Shown: positions 8,912-18,552, numbered from the stretch's first letter. The stretch is 64,000 nt of DNA from Actinomadura rubteroloni (GCF_002911665.1 NZ_MTBP01000001.1:620001-684000), one strand, 5' to 3'. Translations and numbers: made by a program. Notes: generated from the sequence alone by a model not told the origin.

Positions 8912-9001
8912 CGATGTAAGGAACCACTTGCGTCCGGGCGCCGGTTCCCCCGATGATGCGGCGGTATGAGACGCCCGTCACACGGACGAGAGGGGCTCCC
9001 C

Positions 9002-10561
9002 ATGACCGGCCTGACCGACGTCCTGCGGGAACGCGCGCGGCGGCACCCCGACCGCGTCGCCTACCACGCGGGGGACACGAGCGTCACCTACGCGGAGTTC
9101 GACCGCCGGGTGGACCGGGCCGCGGCGGCGCTCGCCGCGGCCGGGCTCGGGCCCGGCGACCGGGTCGCGATGCTGGACAAGAACTCGCTGGAGTACGTGG
9201 AACAACTGTTCGCGGCGGCGCGGATCGGCGCGGTGCAGGTGCCGGTCAACTACCGGCTCGCGCCGGACGAGGTCGCCTACATCGTCGGCAACGCGCGGGC
9301 GAAGGTCTTCGTCGTCGGGCCGGAGTTCGTGCCGGTGCTCGACGCCGTCGCGGGCCGGCTGGAGCACGTGGCGCTGAGCGTGGTCGTCGGCGGCGAGGGC
9401 CACGGGCACACCGACTACGACGCCTGGGTCGGGGCGCACGACGCCGCCGCGCCGCCGGAGCACGTCCCCGCGGCCGGGGACGTGTTCGCGCAGCTCTACT
9501 CGTCCGGGACGACCGGCCGTCCGAAGGGCGTGATGCTCACCCACGCCAACTACGGGACCGTCCTGCCGCTCGCCGCGACGCTCTGGGAGACGTCCGAGGA
9601 CGACGTGCTCATGACGGCGATGCCGATGTACCACATCGCCGGGAACATCCTCGCCGTCGCGACGATCTACAACGGAATGACCGGCGTCATCACCCGCGAG
9701 CCCGACCCGGCGCGCATCGCCCGCGACGTCGAACGGCACCGCGTGACGCACGTGTTCCTGGTGCCGGTGCTGCTCCAGTTCCTCCAGCTCGTCCCGGAGG
9801 TCGGGGCGGCGGACCTGAGCAGCCTGAAACTCGTCCTGTACGGCGCCTCGCCGATCAGCGAGGACGTCCTGCGCGGCGCGATGCGGCTGCTGCCCGGCAC
9901 CGCGTTCATGCAGGTCTACGGCCTGACGGAGACCACCGGCGCGATCACCTACCTGCCCCCCGAGGACCACGACCCCGACGGGCCGCACCCCGAGCGGCTG
10001 CGCAGCGCCGGGCTCCCGTACGCGTGCGCGGAGATCCGCGTCGTGGATCCGGCGACGCTGGCGGACGTCCCGGCCGGCGAGGTCGGCGAGATCCTGTGCC
10101 GGGGCGGCATGAACCTGTCCGGCTACTGGGACCTGCCCGACGCGACCGCCGCCGCGCTGCTGCCGGACGGCTTCTTCCGCACCGGCGACGCGGGCTACCT
10201 GGACGCGGACGGCTACGTCTACATCCACGACCGCGTCAAGGACATGATCATTTCGGGCGGGGAGAACATCTACCCGGCCGAGGTGGAGAACGTCCTGATG
10301 AGCCATCCGGCGGTGACCGACTGCGCGGTGATCGGCGTGCCGGACGAGCGGTGGGGCGAGACGCCGAAGGCCCTGGTCGTCCTGGACGCCGACGTGCCCG
10401 AGGCCGACCTCATCGCGTACTGCCGGGAGCGGCTGGCGCACTTCAAGTGCCCGTCGTCGGTCGAGCGGCGGGACGCGATCCCCCGCAACCCGACCGGCAA
10501 GATCCTCAAGCGCGAGCTGCGCGCCCCCTACTGGACGGACCAGACGCGGTCAGTCCACTGA
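9002..10561 (+). CDS. Acyl-CoA synthetase (AMP-binding, FadD-like)
   Basis: A 519-residue adenylate-forming enzyme that would activate a carboxylic acid with ATP and load it onto CoA. The P-loop-like motif YSSGTTGRPKGVMLTHAN (about residue 165), QVYGLTETTGAITYLPPE, the hinge region YLDADGYVYIHDRVKDMIISGGENIYPAEVE, and the C-terminal catalytic lysine in NPTGKILKRELR are all present. It therefore looks intact. The substrate cannot be read; the domain pattern fits medium/long-chain or aryl acids. The ATG is chosen because GAGAGGGG precedes it; an upstream ATG at 8966 is in frame but lacks family similarity. Confidence 0.9.
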   Translation: MTGLTDVLRERARRHPDRVAYHAGDTSVTYAEFDRRVDRAAAALAAAGLGPGDRVAMLDKNSLEYVEQLFAAARIGAVQVPVNYRLAPDEVAYIVGNARAKVFVVGPEFVPVLDAVAGRLEHVALSVVVGGEGHGHTDYDAWVGAHDAAAPPEHVPAAGDVFAQLYSSGTTGRPKGVMLTHANYGTVLPLAATLWETSEDDVLMTAMPMYHIAGNILAVATIYNGMTGVITREPDPARIARDVERHRVTHVFLVPVLLQFLQLVPEVGAADLSSLKLVLYGASPISEDVLRGAMRLLPGTAFMQVYGLTETTGAITYLPPEDHDPDGPHPERLRSAGLPYACAEIRVVDPATLADVPAGEVGEILCRGGMNLSGYWDLPDATAAALLPDGFFRTGDAGYLDADGYVYIHDRVKDMIISGGENIYPAEVENVLMSHPAVTDCAVIGVPDERWGETPKALVVLDADVPEADLIAYCRERLAHFKCPSSVERRDAIPRNPTGKILKRELRAPYWTDQTRSVH

Positions 10562-10562
10562 C

Positions 10563-11453
10563 TCACGAGAACCGGATCACGGCGGTCAGCGCGCGGTGGT
10601 CGGACGCGCGGTTCGGCGTCCGCGCCACCCCGCAGGACGTGGCCGCCGTCCGGTTCGTGAACAGGTAGTCGGTCTTGAAAACCGCTGCACCGGACCAGTT
10701 CTGGAGCGTCGCCGCGCCGTCGCGCGCGTTCGGGCCCTGGTCGCACTCGGCGTAGTCGCGGTAGAGGCCGTCCAGCGGGCGCCCGGCCGGGACGTCGGTC
10801 AGGTCGCCGCCGAACACGACCCGTCCGGGGCCCGCCGCCTCGGCGAGCCGCGCGGCCTGCCTGCGCCGCCACTCGCCGCGCGGGTCCTCGGCAGTCGCGC
10901 TGAACCGGGTGGAGCACAGGCGCGTCCGCCAGGTCTCCGACGTCGCGCAGAGGGCCGTCCGCTCGTGCCCGCGCGGGGCGGGCAGGCGGAGCTTGCGGAC
11001 GTCGCCGAGCGCGGTGCGGCTGCCGATCGCGACGCCGGGCCGTCCCTGCCCGTTCGCGCACTTGGCGTCCTTGTCCTCCGGGCTGAACTGCCACGACCAG
11101 CCGTGGAACACCGGCGCCGCGCCGAGCGCCGCGACCTGCGCGGAGCAGATCTCCTGGAGAAGCAGGACGTCGGCCTTCACATGCCGTCCCCCGACGGTGT
11201 TGGCACGCGCCTCATGCTCGACCGCCCGGACCAGGTCGGCGGGACGCGCCCCGAGCGGACAGCCCGGCACCGCGTCGCCGCAGACGTTCCAGGTCATCGC
11301 GGTGACCGTCGCGGCCTTCGGCGCCTGCTGCGCGCCGTCGGCGAGGACGGGAGCGTCCCCCTTCTCGATGGACGCGCCGGCTCCGGCGAACGCGACGACG
11401 GCACCGGCACCGGCGACGGCGAGCAGGGGAATCAGGGCGCGGGGGACACGCAC
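10563..11453 (-). CDS. Secreted endonuclease/exonuclease/phosphatase (EEP) family protein
   Basis: A 296-residue protein with an N-terminal signal sequence (MRVPRALIPLLAVAGAGAVV), then the EEP fold. MTWNVCGDAVPG contains the first-strand Asn, VLLLQEIC the metal-binding Glu, VVFGGDLTDVP the catalytic Asp region (Asn of the usual GDxN is replaced by Thr), and ASDHRALTAVI the terminal Asp-His. Several cysteines fit an extracellular disulfide-bonded enzyme. The substrate could be nucleic acid or a phospholipid/phosphoester. It is convergent with the acyl-CoA synthetase gene, with one base between the two stop codons. Confidence 0.85.
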   Translation of the reverse strand: MRVPRALIPLLAVAGAGAVVAFAGAGASIEKGDAPVLADGAQQAPKAATVTAMTWNVCGDAVPGCPLGARPADLVRAVEHEARANTVGGRHVKADVLLLQEICSAQVAALGAAPVFHGWSWQFSPEDKDAKCANGQGRPGVAIGSRTALGDVRKLRLPAPRGHERTALCATSETWRTRLCSTRFSATAEDPRGEWRRRQAARLAEAAGPGRVVFGGDLTDVPAGRPLDGLYRDYAECDQGPNARDGAATLQNWSGAAVFKTDYLFTNRTAATSCGVARTPNRASDHRALTAVIRFS

Positions 11454-11585
11454 ACGTCACTCCATGGGGTGTTTCAGCGGGGGTTGCCCCGAAATCTCAC
11501 CACACAAGATCGTCACCCGCCAGCGATTCCCCCGCACCCGCGCCGACCGGCGCCGAAACGGCACGGCTCCCCCGCTCGCGGCGTC

Positions 11586-11867
11586 CTAGGGGATCTGGCG
11601 GTAGACGTCGCGGCGGTCCCCGACGGCCAGGACCCACACGATCAACTGGCCGTCCTCGACCGTGTAGACGACGCGGTAGTCACCGATCCTGAGCCGCCAG
11701 CGGGCGCTGTGTCCCCGAAGAGCCTTGATGTCGAACGACGCCGTGTCCCCCGCGTCCATCGCCTTCTGGAGTTCGGCGAGGCGGTGGAGAATGCGCAGGG
11801 CGTCCGGGCGCGGGACCTTGAGCATCGCCCGCTGGGCGTGCGGCGTGAAGCGCGTGGCGTACCCCAT
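11586..11867 (-). CDS. RelE/ParE-family toxin
   Basis: A 93-residue basic protein with the RelE fold pattern: N-terminal YATRFTPHAQRAMLKVPR, then IKALRGHSARWRLRIGDYRVVYTVEDGQLIVWVLAVGDRRDVY. The R-x-R-x-G-x-Y-R-V-x-Y core matches RelE mRNA interferases, which cleave mRNA in the ribosomal A site. It lies 6 bp downstream of its antitoxin gene, the classical type II order. Confidence 0.9.
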   Translation of the reverse strand: MGYATRFTPHAQRAMLKVPRPDALRILHRLAELQKAMDAGDTASFDIKALRGHSARWRLRIGDYRVVYTVEDGQLIVWVLAVGDRRDVYRQIP

Positions 11868-11873
11868 GCCGGG

Positions 11874-12155
11874 TCAGCCCTGGTCGGCGCGCAGCAAGGC
11901 GGCCATCTCCTCGAGGGAGACCGACCCTTCCGTGCCCTCGGACTCGGCTTCGTCGGCCAGCCGGTTGAGCCACGCCTCCTCGGCGCTCTCCGCCACCTCG
12001 CGCAGGCGCCGGTACTCCTGGACGTCGAGCACGACGGCTTCCTGCCTGCCGCGCCGAGTGATGATCGTCGGGGTGTCCTCCCGGCGGGCGCGATCGATGA
12101 CGTCGGCGAGGTGCGCGCGGACGTCCGCCATGGATTCGACCACCGGCTCGTTCAT
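11874..12155 (-). CDS. Phd/YefM-type antitoxin
   Basis: A 93-residue acidic protein. The N-terminal SMADVRAHLADVIDRAR and TIITRRGRQEAVVLDVQEYRRL form the Phd/YefM DNA-binding fold, and the acidic C-terminal half (EGTEGSVSLEEMAALL) should wrap the toxin. It precedes the RelE-type toxin gene. Three 9-bp direct repeats overlap its ATG and are a likely self-repression site. Confidence 0.9.
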   Translation of the reverse strand: MNEPVVESMADVRAHLADVIDRARREDTPTIITRRGRQEAVVLDVQEYRRLREVAESAEEAWLNRLADEAESEGTEGSVSLEEMAALLRADQG

Positions 12156-12180
12156 GTAACAAATGTATCAGATGTACATG
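12154..12180 (-). promoter_or_regulatory. Iterated 9-bp operator at antitoxin start
   Basis: On the coding strand TACATCTGA, TACATTTGT and TACATGAAC stand head to tail, so TACAT recurs with an exact 9-bp period, the last copy including the ATG start codon. ATGTA...TACAT also gives dyad symmetry across the block. Phd/YefM-RelE complexes autoregulate by binding such sites over the promoter. The AT-rich GATACATTTG may double as the -10 region. Confidence 0.55.
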
Positions 12181-12309
12181 AGTGGCAGCAGTGGGCGCTG
12201 GGAGGGGGAAGGCGGCCGGCACCGCGCTCAGCGGACTTGCGTCCGCGAGCGTGCGGGTGCCGGCCGCGAAGTACGTGCCGCCCACAGTACGAATCGGATG
12301 GTTCGGTGT

Positions 12310-13227
12310 CTAAGGGTTTTTCGCCCATGTCGGGGTCCAGGTTCCGGGGACGTCCGGGGGTGCGCCGAGGTGGGCGCGGAGTGCGGCGAGCGCGGGGTGC
12401 GGGTTGTCGGGGCGGCGGATCAGCGCGTGCGGGTAGACGGGTGTGGGGTCGCGCAGCGGGATGCGGCGCAGGCCGTGGTCGGCGGGCCAGACGAGGCGTG
12501 TGCGCTCGCCGACGAACGTCGCCAGCGTGCGGGAGTCGGCGATCGTGTCCAGGAGTGGTTCGGTGCCGAAGTCGGGGCCGGTGACCTCGATGGTGAGGCC
12601 GAACGCGGTGGCCAGGTCGTCGTAGTAGGCGGCCCACTCGGTGCCGGGGACCAGGCCGGGCATCCAGATCCGGTGCCCCGCGAGCGCGTCGGGGCGGATC
12701 GAGCGGGCGGCGGCGAGCGCGTGGTCCGGGCCGGTGACGAGCTGGATCGGTTCGTCGTGGACGCGTTCGGCCGCGACGTCGTCGGGCAGGCGGCGGGCGA
12801 CGGCGCGGAAGGACGCGTCGATCGTCCCGGCCCGGACGGCGTCGACCGCCGCGTCCGCGTCGAAGAGGGTGACGACGTCGAGGTCGAGGTCGGGGCGCGT
12901 CCGGTGGAAGCCGCGCAGCAGGTCGGCGGGGGCGAGGCGGCGGCCGATGACGTCCACGCGCAGCGCCCGGCGGCCGGGCCGGACGGACGCGGCGGCCCGC
13001 TCCGCCGCGCGGATCAGCTCGCGCGCGTGCGGCAGGAACGCCTGCCCGTCGATGGTGAGCAGCGCGCCGCGCGCCGTCCGGGTGAACAACCGCGCGTCGA
13101 GGCCGCGTTCCAGCGCGGCGACGCGCTTGGAGACGGCCTGCTGGGAGATCGACAGCTCGGCGGCGGCGTCCTGGAAGCGTCCGCAGTCCGCGACGGCGAG
13201 GAAGGTGCGCACGGCGGCGAGGTCCAT
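12310..13227 (-). CDS. LysR-family transcriptional regulator
   Basis: A 305-residue regulator. The N-terminal winged helix-turn-helix is clear (MDLAAVRTFLAVADCGRF, AAAELSISQQAVSKRVAALE), followed by a substrate-binding domain from about residue 90. I chose the ATG before DLAAVRTFL because LysR proteins usually start there; ATG 13236 is the alternative. It is divergent from an MFS exporter gene with a perfect 23-bp palindrome between them, so it probably controls that exporter and itself. The ligand is unknown. Confidence 0.9.
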   Translation of the reverse strand: MDLAAVRTFLAVADCGRFQDAAAELSISQQAVSKRVAALERGLDARLFTRTARGALLTIDGQAFLPHARELIRAAERAAASVRPGRRALRVDVIGRRLAPADLLRGFHRTRPDLDLDVVTLFDADAAVDAVRAGTIDASFRAVARRLPDDVAAERVHDEPIQLVTGPDHALAAARSIRPDALAGHRIWMPGLVPGTEWAAYYDDLATAFGLTIEVTGPDFGTEPLLDTIADSRTLATFVGERTRLVWPADHGLRRIPLRDPTPVYPHALIRRPDNPHPALAALRAHLGAPPDVPGTWTPTWAKNP

Positions 13228-13240
13228 GCCGGTCATCGTG

Positions 13241-13263
13241 CCGCACAACCCGGGGTTGTGCGG
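13241..13263. promoter_or_regulatory. Perfect palindrome, probable LysR operator
   Basis: CCGCACAACCC, one central G, then GGGTTGTGCGG make a perfect 11-1-11 inverted repeat. It contains the T-N11-A style LysR core and sits a few bases upstream of the LysR start and 48 bp before the divergent MFS gene. Confidence 0.65.
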
Positions 13264-13310
13264 CGGGGGGCGGATCGGTTGTTTGCCGGGGCCGTCCCGG
13301 GCTCGCTTGG

Positions 13311-14522
13311 ATGGCTCGCGTGGGACGGCGTTTCGGGTGGTTGTGGGCGGCGTACGCCGTCAGTTCGTACGGGACGGGGCTCGGCTTCGGCGCGTTCGCA
13401 TTTCTCGCGATCCGCGTGCTGCACGCCGGGGCGACCGAGATCGCGCTGCTGTCGGCGGCCGGGACGGCGGTCGGCGCGGCCCTGGCGATCCCGCTCGGGC
13501 CGTGGGTGGAGTTCCGGCGCAAGCGCCCCGTGATGGTCGCGATGGACCTGGTCCGGTTCGGGGCGCTGGCGACCGTGCCCGTCGCGTACGTGTGCGGGGC
13601 GCTGACGTTCGCCCAACTCCTGGTGGTCTCGGTGGTCGCCGCCGCCGCGAAGATCGCGTTCCGGGCGGCGAGCGGCGCCTATCTGAAGATGATCGTCGCG
13701 CCGGAGCACCTGCTCGCCGCGAACGGACGGTTCGAGTCCACGACCTGGACGTCCACCGTGCTCGGCCCGTCCCTCGGCGGCGCCGTGATGGCGCTGTGCG
13801 GGCCGGTCGCGACCGTCGTGGCGGACGCCGCCAGCTACCTGGTGTCGGCCGCGTGCCTCGGCGCGGCGGGCGGCGCCGAGGCCGAACCCACCGTGCGGCG
13901 CCGGGGCGCGGACGGCCTGCTGGACGGCTGGCGGCACATCCTCGGCCATCCCGTCCTGCGTCCGCTGTTCCTCAACACGGTCCTGGTGTCCGGCCTGATC
14001 ATGGCGACGGAACCGCTGCTGGCCGTGCTCATGCTCGGCCGCCTCGGCTTCTCGCCGTGGGAGTACACGCTCGTGTTCGGGCTGCCGTGCGCGGGCGGGC
14101 TGGCGGGGGCGCGGCTGGCCCGTCCGCTCGTCCGGCGGTACGGGCCGCACGCGGTGCTGCTCGCGTCCGGGACGCTGCGGGCGTGCTGGCCGGTCGGGCT
14201 GGCGTTCATCCGGCCGGGCGCGGCGGGGCTCGTGCTCGTGCTCGTCCTCCAGTTCGGCCTGGTCACGTGCATCGGCGTGTTCAACCCGGTGCTCGCCACC
14301 TACCGGCTCGACTGCACCGGCCAGGACCGCATCGCGCGCACGCTGGCGGCGTGGACGGTCACGAGCAGCGCCGTCATCGCGGCCCTGACCGCGCTGTGGG
14401 GCCTGCTGGCCGACCTCGCGGGCGTCCGGACGGCCGTCGCCGCCGCCGGTCTCCTCATGCTCGCGACGCCGCTGCTGCTCCCGGCGATCCGTCACGCCTC
14501 ACCTTCGAGCGTGGGTTCGTAG
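13311..14522 (+). CDS. MFS transporter
   Basis: A 403-residue protein with about 12 hydrophobic segments, starting MARVGRRFGWLWAAYAVSSYG. It has the layout of the actinobacterial MFS_3-like efflux group (IPLGPWVEFRRKRPVMVAMDLVR between helices 2 and 3). It is probably an exporter of a small molecule, with no substrate evidence. The gene is divergent from a LysR regulator, and its 3' end overlaps the convergent MFS gene by 31 bp. Confidence 0.85.
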   Translation: MARVGRRFGWLWAAYAVSSYGTGLGFGAFAFLAIRVLHAGATEIALLSAAGTAVGAALAIPLGPWVEFRRKRPVMVAMDLVRFGALATVPVAYVCGALTFAQLLVVSVVAAAAKIAFRAASGAYLKMIVAPEHLLAANGRFESTTWTSTVLGPSLGGAVMALCGPVATVVADAASYLVSAACLGAAGGAEAEPTVRRRGADGLLDGWRHILGHPVLRPLFLNTVLVSGLIMATEPLLAVLMLGRLGFSPWEYTLVFGLPCAGGLAGARLARPLVRRYGPHAVLLASGTLRACWPVGLAFIRPGAAGLVLVLVLQFGLVTCIGVFNPVLATYRLDCTGQDRIARTLAAWTVTSSAVIAALTALWGLLADLAGVRTAVAAAGLLMLATPLLLPAIRHASPSSVGS

Positions 14523-15787
14523 CGTCGGCCCAACGACTGTCCGCGCAACACCAGCAGGCCCGCGACGACGCCGATCAGCGGGAACGCGCCGATGCCCGCG
14601 ATCAGGACGAACGGCCCGACGCGTTCGGCGAGTGCCCCGGTGAGCGCCGCACCGATCGCCGACGCACCGATCTTCAGGCTGCCCGCCGTCGTGTTGACCT
14701 GGCCGAGCCGTCCCGGCGGCGCCTCGCGCTGGCGCAGCATCAGCGTCGCCGCGAACGCCGGCCCCTCGAACAGGCCCGCCGCCGCGCACGCGACCGTCGC
14801 CCACAGGATGTCGGGGACGACGGCCAGCGACGCCAGGGCCGTCCCGAACGCGACGAGCCCGCCGAGCATGACCGGCTCGGCGTAGCGCGCGGTGAGCAGG
14901 CGGCTGGACAGCAGCGAGCCGAGCAGCGACCCGGCGGCCAGCGCGACGAGCAGCCGGCCGCCGGACGCCTCGTCCCCGCCGAGCCGCCGCCCGAGCAGGA
15001 CGGTCGTGACCGCGATGCCGCCGAGGCCGACGCTGGCGAACGTCGTCGCGAGCGTCAGCCCGCGCAGGACCCGGTTGCGCAGCAGCACCTGCGCCCCGCC
15101 GAGCAGCGCGCCCGTCCGCTCGGGCGCGCGGTCGTCGGGACGGACCGGACGCGGCGGCGCGGGGGCGCCCGTGTCGTGCGCCGACGCGTGCGCGGCGCGC
15201 TTGGGGCGCGCGGGCATCGCCGCCGGCCCCGGCGCGGGGAGGAACACGAGCGCGAGCGCGCCGAGCAGCGCGCCCGCCATGACGGGAAGGCCGGAGAAGT
15301 CGGCGGCGGTCGCGGTCGCGATCGTCGCGGCGAGCGCCGGGCCGGTGATCGCCGCGACGTTGTAGCTCGCCGCCTCCAGCCCGTACGCGCGGGGCAGCCG
15401 GTCCGCCGGGACGAAGCGCGGCAGCAGCCCGGTCACGGCCACGACGACCGGCTCGGTCAGGCCGATCACGAGCGCGACCGCTAACGCGGCGTACAGCGGC
15501 GCGTCGCCCGCGATCGTGAGCAGGGCGGCCATCGCGACCGCGTAGCCGGCCGCGACGGCGGCGACGAACCGGCCGGGCCGGCGCGTCCGGTCGAGCGCGT
15601 GCCCGATGACCGGGCCGCTCAGCACGTACGGGAGGGTCATCGCGGTCTGGAGGAAGCCGGCGGTGGCGGCGTCGCCGGTCCTGGCCTGGACGGTCAGCAC
15701 CAGCGCGGTCGCGAGTCCCTCGGCCGAGATCCGCAGCAGGGTGGCGGCCGTGAGGTGGAGGGGCAGTGCGTATGCGTGATCGGCCAT
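14492..15787 (-). CDS. MFS transporter
   Basis: A 431-residue polytopic protein with about 12 membrane helices. Helix 1 reads LPLHLTAATLLRISAEG, and GPVIGHALDRTRRPGRF is the conserved loop 2-3 region. A cytoplasmic Arg/Pro-rich loop (about residues 205-235) separates the two halves. It belongs to the same broad efflux group as the convergent neighbour but is not a close copy. Its start lies 118 bp from the divergent TetR gene, so TetR might regulate it. Confidence 0.85.
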   Translation of the reverse strand: MADHAYALPLHLTAATLLRISAEGLATALVLTVQARTGDAATAGFLQTAMTLPYVLSGPVIGHALDRTRRPGRFVAAVAAGYAVAMAALLTIAGDAPLYAALAVALVIGLTEPVVVAVTGLLPRFVPADRLPRAYGLEAASYNVAAITGPALAATIATATAADFSGLPVMAGALLGALALVFLPAPGPAAMPARPKRAAHASAHDTGAPAPPRPVRPDDRAPERTGALLGGAQVLLRNRVLRGLTLATTFASVGLGGIAVTTVLLGRRLGGDEASGGRLLVALAAGSLLGSLLSSRLLTARYAEPVMLGGLVAFGTALASLAVVPDILWATVACAAAGLFEGPAFAATLMLRQREAPPGRLGQVNTTAGSLKIGASAIGAALTGALAERVGPFVLIAGIGAFPLIGVVAGLLVLRGQSLGRRYEPTLEGEA

Positions 15788-15905
15788 CCTCGCATCGTGA
15801 CATTCCCCGCGTCACAGCGCTTTCCTTGATTTCGGCCATTTTCACGATTCGTTCTGACCGCTATTTTTCTTGACCGTTCGTTCCAGACAGCGTTACGGTC
15901 GGGAC

Positions 15906-16490
15906 GTGGCGAGAACGAAGGAGTTCGATCCGGACGTCGCGCTCCAGAAGGCCCTGGAGCTGTTCTGGGAGCGCGGCTTCGAGGCGACGTCGATGGCGGA
16001 CCTCGTGGCGCGGCTCGGGATCGGCCGGGCCAGCCTGTACGCGACGTTCGGCGGCAAGCGCGACCTGTACCTGGCGGCGCTCCAGCGGTACCAGGAGCGG
16101 TCGGACGCGGTGGAGGCCCTCGCCCGCCCCGGCGCGGCCCTGCCCGCGATCCGGGGCGTGCTGGACGCCTATGTCACGGCGGATCTCGCCTCGTCGCGGG
16201 GCTGCATGATCGTCAACGCGGCGATCGAGACGGCGCCCCGGGACCCGGCGGCGGCGCGGCGCGTCGCGGCGTCCTGGGACGGCCTGGAGACCGCGCTCGC
16301 CGCCGCGCTCGTCCGCGCCCGCGCGCAGGGCGAGATCCCCGCCGGGAGCGACCCCCGGTCGCTCGCCCGGTTCCTGCTCGTCGTGCTCCAGGGGCTGCGG
16401 GTCGTCGGCCGCGCCGACCCCGACCCGCGCCGGCTCTGGGACGCCGTCGAGCACGCCATGGCCGCGATTCAGGAACGATCAGTCAACTAA
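15906..16490 (+). CDS. TetR/AcrR-family regulator
   Basis: A 194-residue repressor. The N-terminal helix-turn-helix is typical: ALQKALELFWERGFEATSMADLVARLGIGRASLYATFGGKRDLY. The C-terminal ligand domain includes SSRGCMIVNAAIE, as in the TetR_C group of oxidoreductase regulators. A GTG start is chosen because VARTKEFDPDVAL matches the family N-terminus. It sits 15 bp before an SDR gene on the same strand, a common actinomycete arrangement in which the TetR controls the reductase. TTGACCGTTCGTTCC upstream could be part of an operator. Confidence 0.9.
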   Translation: MARTKEFDPDVALQKALELFWERGFEATSMADLVARLGIGRASLYATFGGKRDLYLAALQRYQERSDAVEALARPGAALPAIRGVLDAYVTADLASSRGCMIVNAAIETAPRDPAAARRVAASWDGLETALAAALVRARAQGEIPAGSDPRSLARFLLVVLQGLRVVGRADPDPRRLWDAVEHAMAAIQERSVN

Positions 16491-16505
16491 CAAAGGTTGT
16501 TTCCC

Positions 16506-17267
16506 ATGTCTCCCGCATTCACTGGCAGAACGGTCCTCATCACGGGCGCGTCCGGCGTCCTCGGCCGCGCGACGGCGGTGGCGTTCGGCCGCGCGGGCGC
16601 GAACGTCGTCGCGGCCGGCCGCGACCGCGCCGAACTGGACCGGACCGTCGCGGCCGTCGAACGGGCCGGCGGCACGGCGTCGAGCGTCACCGTGGACGTC
16701 ACCGACTCCGCGAGCGTCGCCGCGATGGTCGGCGCGGCGGTCGAGCGGCACGGACGGCTCGACGTCGCGTTCAACAACGCCGGGGTGTTCGGCACGCTCG
16801 CCCCGGTCGCCGACCAGGACGAGCGCGCCTGGTCCGCCGTGGTCGACGTCAACCTCAAGGGCGTCTTCCTGTCGATGAAGCACGAGATCGCCGCGATGCG
16901 CGCGACCGGCGGCGGGGCGATCGTCAACACGTCGTCGCGGATCGGCGCGCACGGACGGCTGCCGGGCGCGAGCGCGTACGCCGCGTCCAAGGCCGCCGTG
17001 AGCGTCCTGACGATGAACGCCGCGCGCGAGCACACCGGCGACGGCGTCCGGATCAACGCCGTCAGCCCCGGCCCGATCGACTCGCCGATGTCGCTGCGTC
17101 CCGGCGAGACCGAGGCCGACCGCGCCGAGCGGATGAAGGCGTCGCTGCCGATCGGCCGCGTCGCGGACGCCGACGAGGTCGCCGCCGCCGTCCTGTGGCT
17201 GGCCTCGGACGAAGCGTCGTACGTGGTCGGAACGGACCTGCTGGTCGATGGAGGGTCCTCCGCCTGA
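16506..17267 (+). CDS. Short-chain dehydrogenase/reductase (SDR)
   Basis: A 253-residue classical SDR. The cofactor motif is [12 protein letters not shown] (TGxxxGxG), followed by NNAG at the strand 4 end, the catalytic Ser in [10 protein letters not shown], and the catalytic Tyr/Lys in [19 protein letters not shown] after strand 2 favours NADP(H). The substrate is unknown. It is likely cotranscribed with the TetR gene just upstream and perhaps with the arginine deiminase gene downstream. Confidence 0.9.
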   Translation: MSPAFTGRTVLITGASGVLGRATAVAFGRAGANVVAAGRDRAELDRTVAAVERAGGTASSVTVDVTDSASVAAMVGAAVERHGRLDVAFNNAGVFGTLAPVADQDERAWSAVVDVNLKGVFLSMKHEIAAMRATGGGAIVNTSSRIGAHGRLPGASAYAASKAAVSVLTMNAAREHTGDGVRINAVSPGPIDSPMSLRPGETEADRAERMKASLPIGRVADADEVAAAVLWLASDEASYVVGTDLLVDGGSSA

Positions 17268-17301
17268 AGTCAGAAAATCATGCCCACTTAGACTGCGAAG
17301 G

Positions 17302-18519
17302 GTGACGGAGACAAGCGAGCACCGGGTCACGAGCGAGGTCGGGCGGCTGCGGACCGTCCTGCTGCACCGGCCCGGCGCCGAGCTGAAGCGGCTCACCCCG
17401 CGCAACAGCGACAAGCTCCTGTTCGACGCGATCCCGTGGGTGGGACGGGCGCAGGAGGAGCACGACGCGTTCGCGCAGGCGCTGCGCGACCGGGACGTCG
17501 AGGTCCTCTACCTGACCGAGCTGCTCCAGGACGTCCTTGAGTTCGAGCACGCCCGCGAGCAGGCCGTCGACCAGGTCACCGGGGACCGGCGCTGGGGCGA
17601 CCGGCTGCGGGCGATCGTCCGCGACCACCTGTGCGGGCAGGACCCCGAGGACCTGGCGTCCGTCCTGATCGCCGGCCTCGCGCACGAGGAGCTGAAGGCG
17701 GGCCACGGGCTCGTCTACCGGCTGATGGACCCGGCCGACTTCATCGTGGACCCGCTCCCGAGCCTGCTGTTCACCCGTGACAGCAGCACGTGGCTCGGCG
17801 AGCGGGTCGCGGTGACGAGCCTGGCGATGCCCGCGCGCCGCCGCGAGTCCGCGCTGACGGACCTGATCTACCGGCACCATCCCCGGTTCGCGGGCGTGGA
17901 GCGGGTGTACGACCCGTCGCTGGAGCACCTGGAGGGCGGCGACGTCCTGCTGCTCGCGCCCGGCGTGATCGCGGTCGGCGTCGGGGAGCGCACGACGCCC
18001 GCCGGGGCCGAGCGGCTGGCCCGCCAGGTGTTCGCTGCGGGGCTCGCGCGGACGGTCCTCGCCGTCCCGATCGCGCAGCAGCGCGCGACGATGCACCTCG
18101 ACACCATCTGCACGATGGTCGACGTGGACGCCGTCGTCATGTACCCGCCGGTCGCCGACTCGCTCACCGCCTACACCGTCACGTCGGTGGACGGCGAGCC
18201 GCGCGCGGACGGGCCGCGTCCGTTCCTGGCGGCCGCCGCCGAGGCGATGGGCGTCGCGCGGCTCCGGCTGATCGACACCGGGCTGGACCCGGTGACGGCC
18301 GAGCGCGAGCAGTGGGACGACGGCAACAACACCCTCGCCGTCGCGCCCCGCCTCGCCGTCGCCTACGAGCGCAACGTGGAGACGAACGCGCAACTGGAGC
18401 ACGCGGGCATCGAGGTCATCCGGATCAGCGGGAGCGAACTCGGCAGCGGACGCGGCGGGCCGCGCTGCATGTCCTGCCCGATCCTGCGGGACCCGCCGCC
18501 GGGCGCGCCGCCCGCCTGA
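17302..18519 (+). CDS. arcA: Arginine deiminase
   Basis: A 405-residue enzyme converting L-arginine to citrulline and ammonia. The family motifs are present: [15 protein letters not shown] at the N-terminus, [12 protein letters not shown] with the catalytic Asp region, [12 protein letters not shown], the catalytic His in [11 protein letters not shown], and the nucleophile Cys389 in [10 protein letters not shown]. The GTG start has GAAGG upstream. ArcB (ornithine carbamoyltransferase), ArcC (carbamate kinase) and ArcD (arginine/ornithine antiporter) genes are absent here, so it may serve arginine turnover or acid tolerance rather than a full ADI energy operon. A strong terminator follows. Confidence 0.92.
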   Translation: MTETSEHRVTSEVGRLRTVLLHRPGAELKRLTPRNSDKLLFDAIPWVGRAQEEHDAFAQALRDRDVEVLYLTELLQDVLEFEHAREQAVDQVTGDRRWGDRLRAIVRDHLCGQDPEDLASVLIAGLAHEELKAGHGLVYRLMDPADFIVDPLPSLLFTRDSSTWLGERVAVTSLAMPARRRESALTDLIYRHHPRFAGVERVYDPSLEHLEGGDVLLLAPGVIAVGVGERTTPAGAERLARQVFAAGLARTVLAVPIAQQRATMHLDTICTMVDVDAVVMYPPVADSLTAYTVTSVDGEPRADGPRPFLAAAAEAMGVARLRLIDTGLDPVTAEREQWDDGNNTLAVAPRLAVAYERNVETNAQLEHAGIEVIRISGSELGSGRGGPRCMSCPILRDPPPGAPPA

Positions 18520-18527
18520 AACGCGAC

Positions 18528-18552
18528 CGCCCCAGGCCGAAGACCTGGGGCG
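18528..18552 (+). terminator. Rho-independent-like terminator after arcA
   Basis: CGCCCCAGG pairs with CCTGGGGCG across a 7-nt loop, 9 bp downstream of the arcA stop. There is no long T tract, as is common in actinomycetes. Confidence 0.7.
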
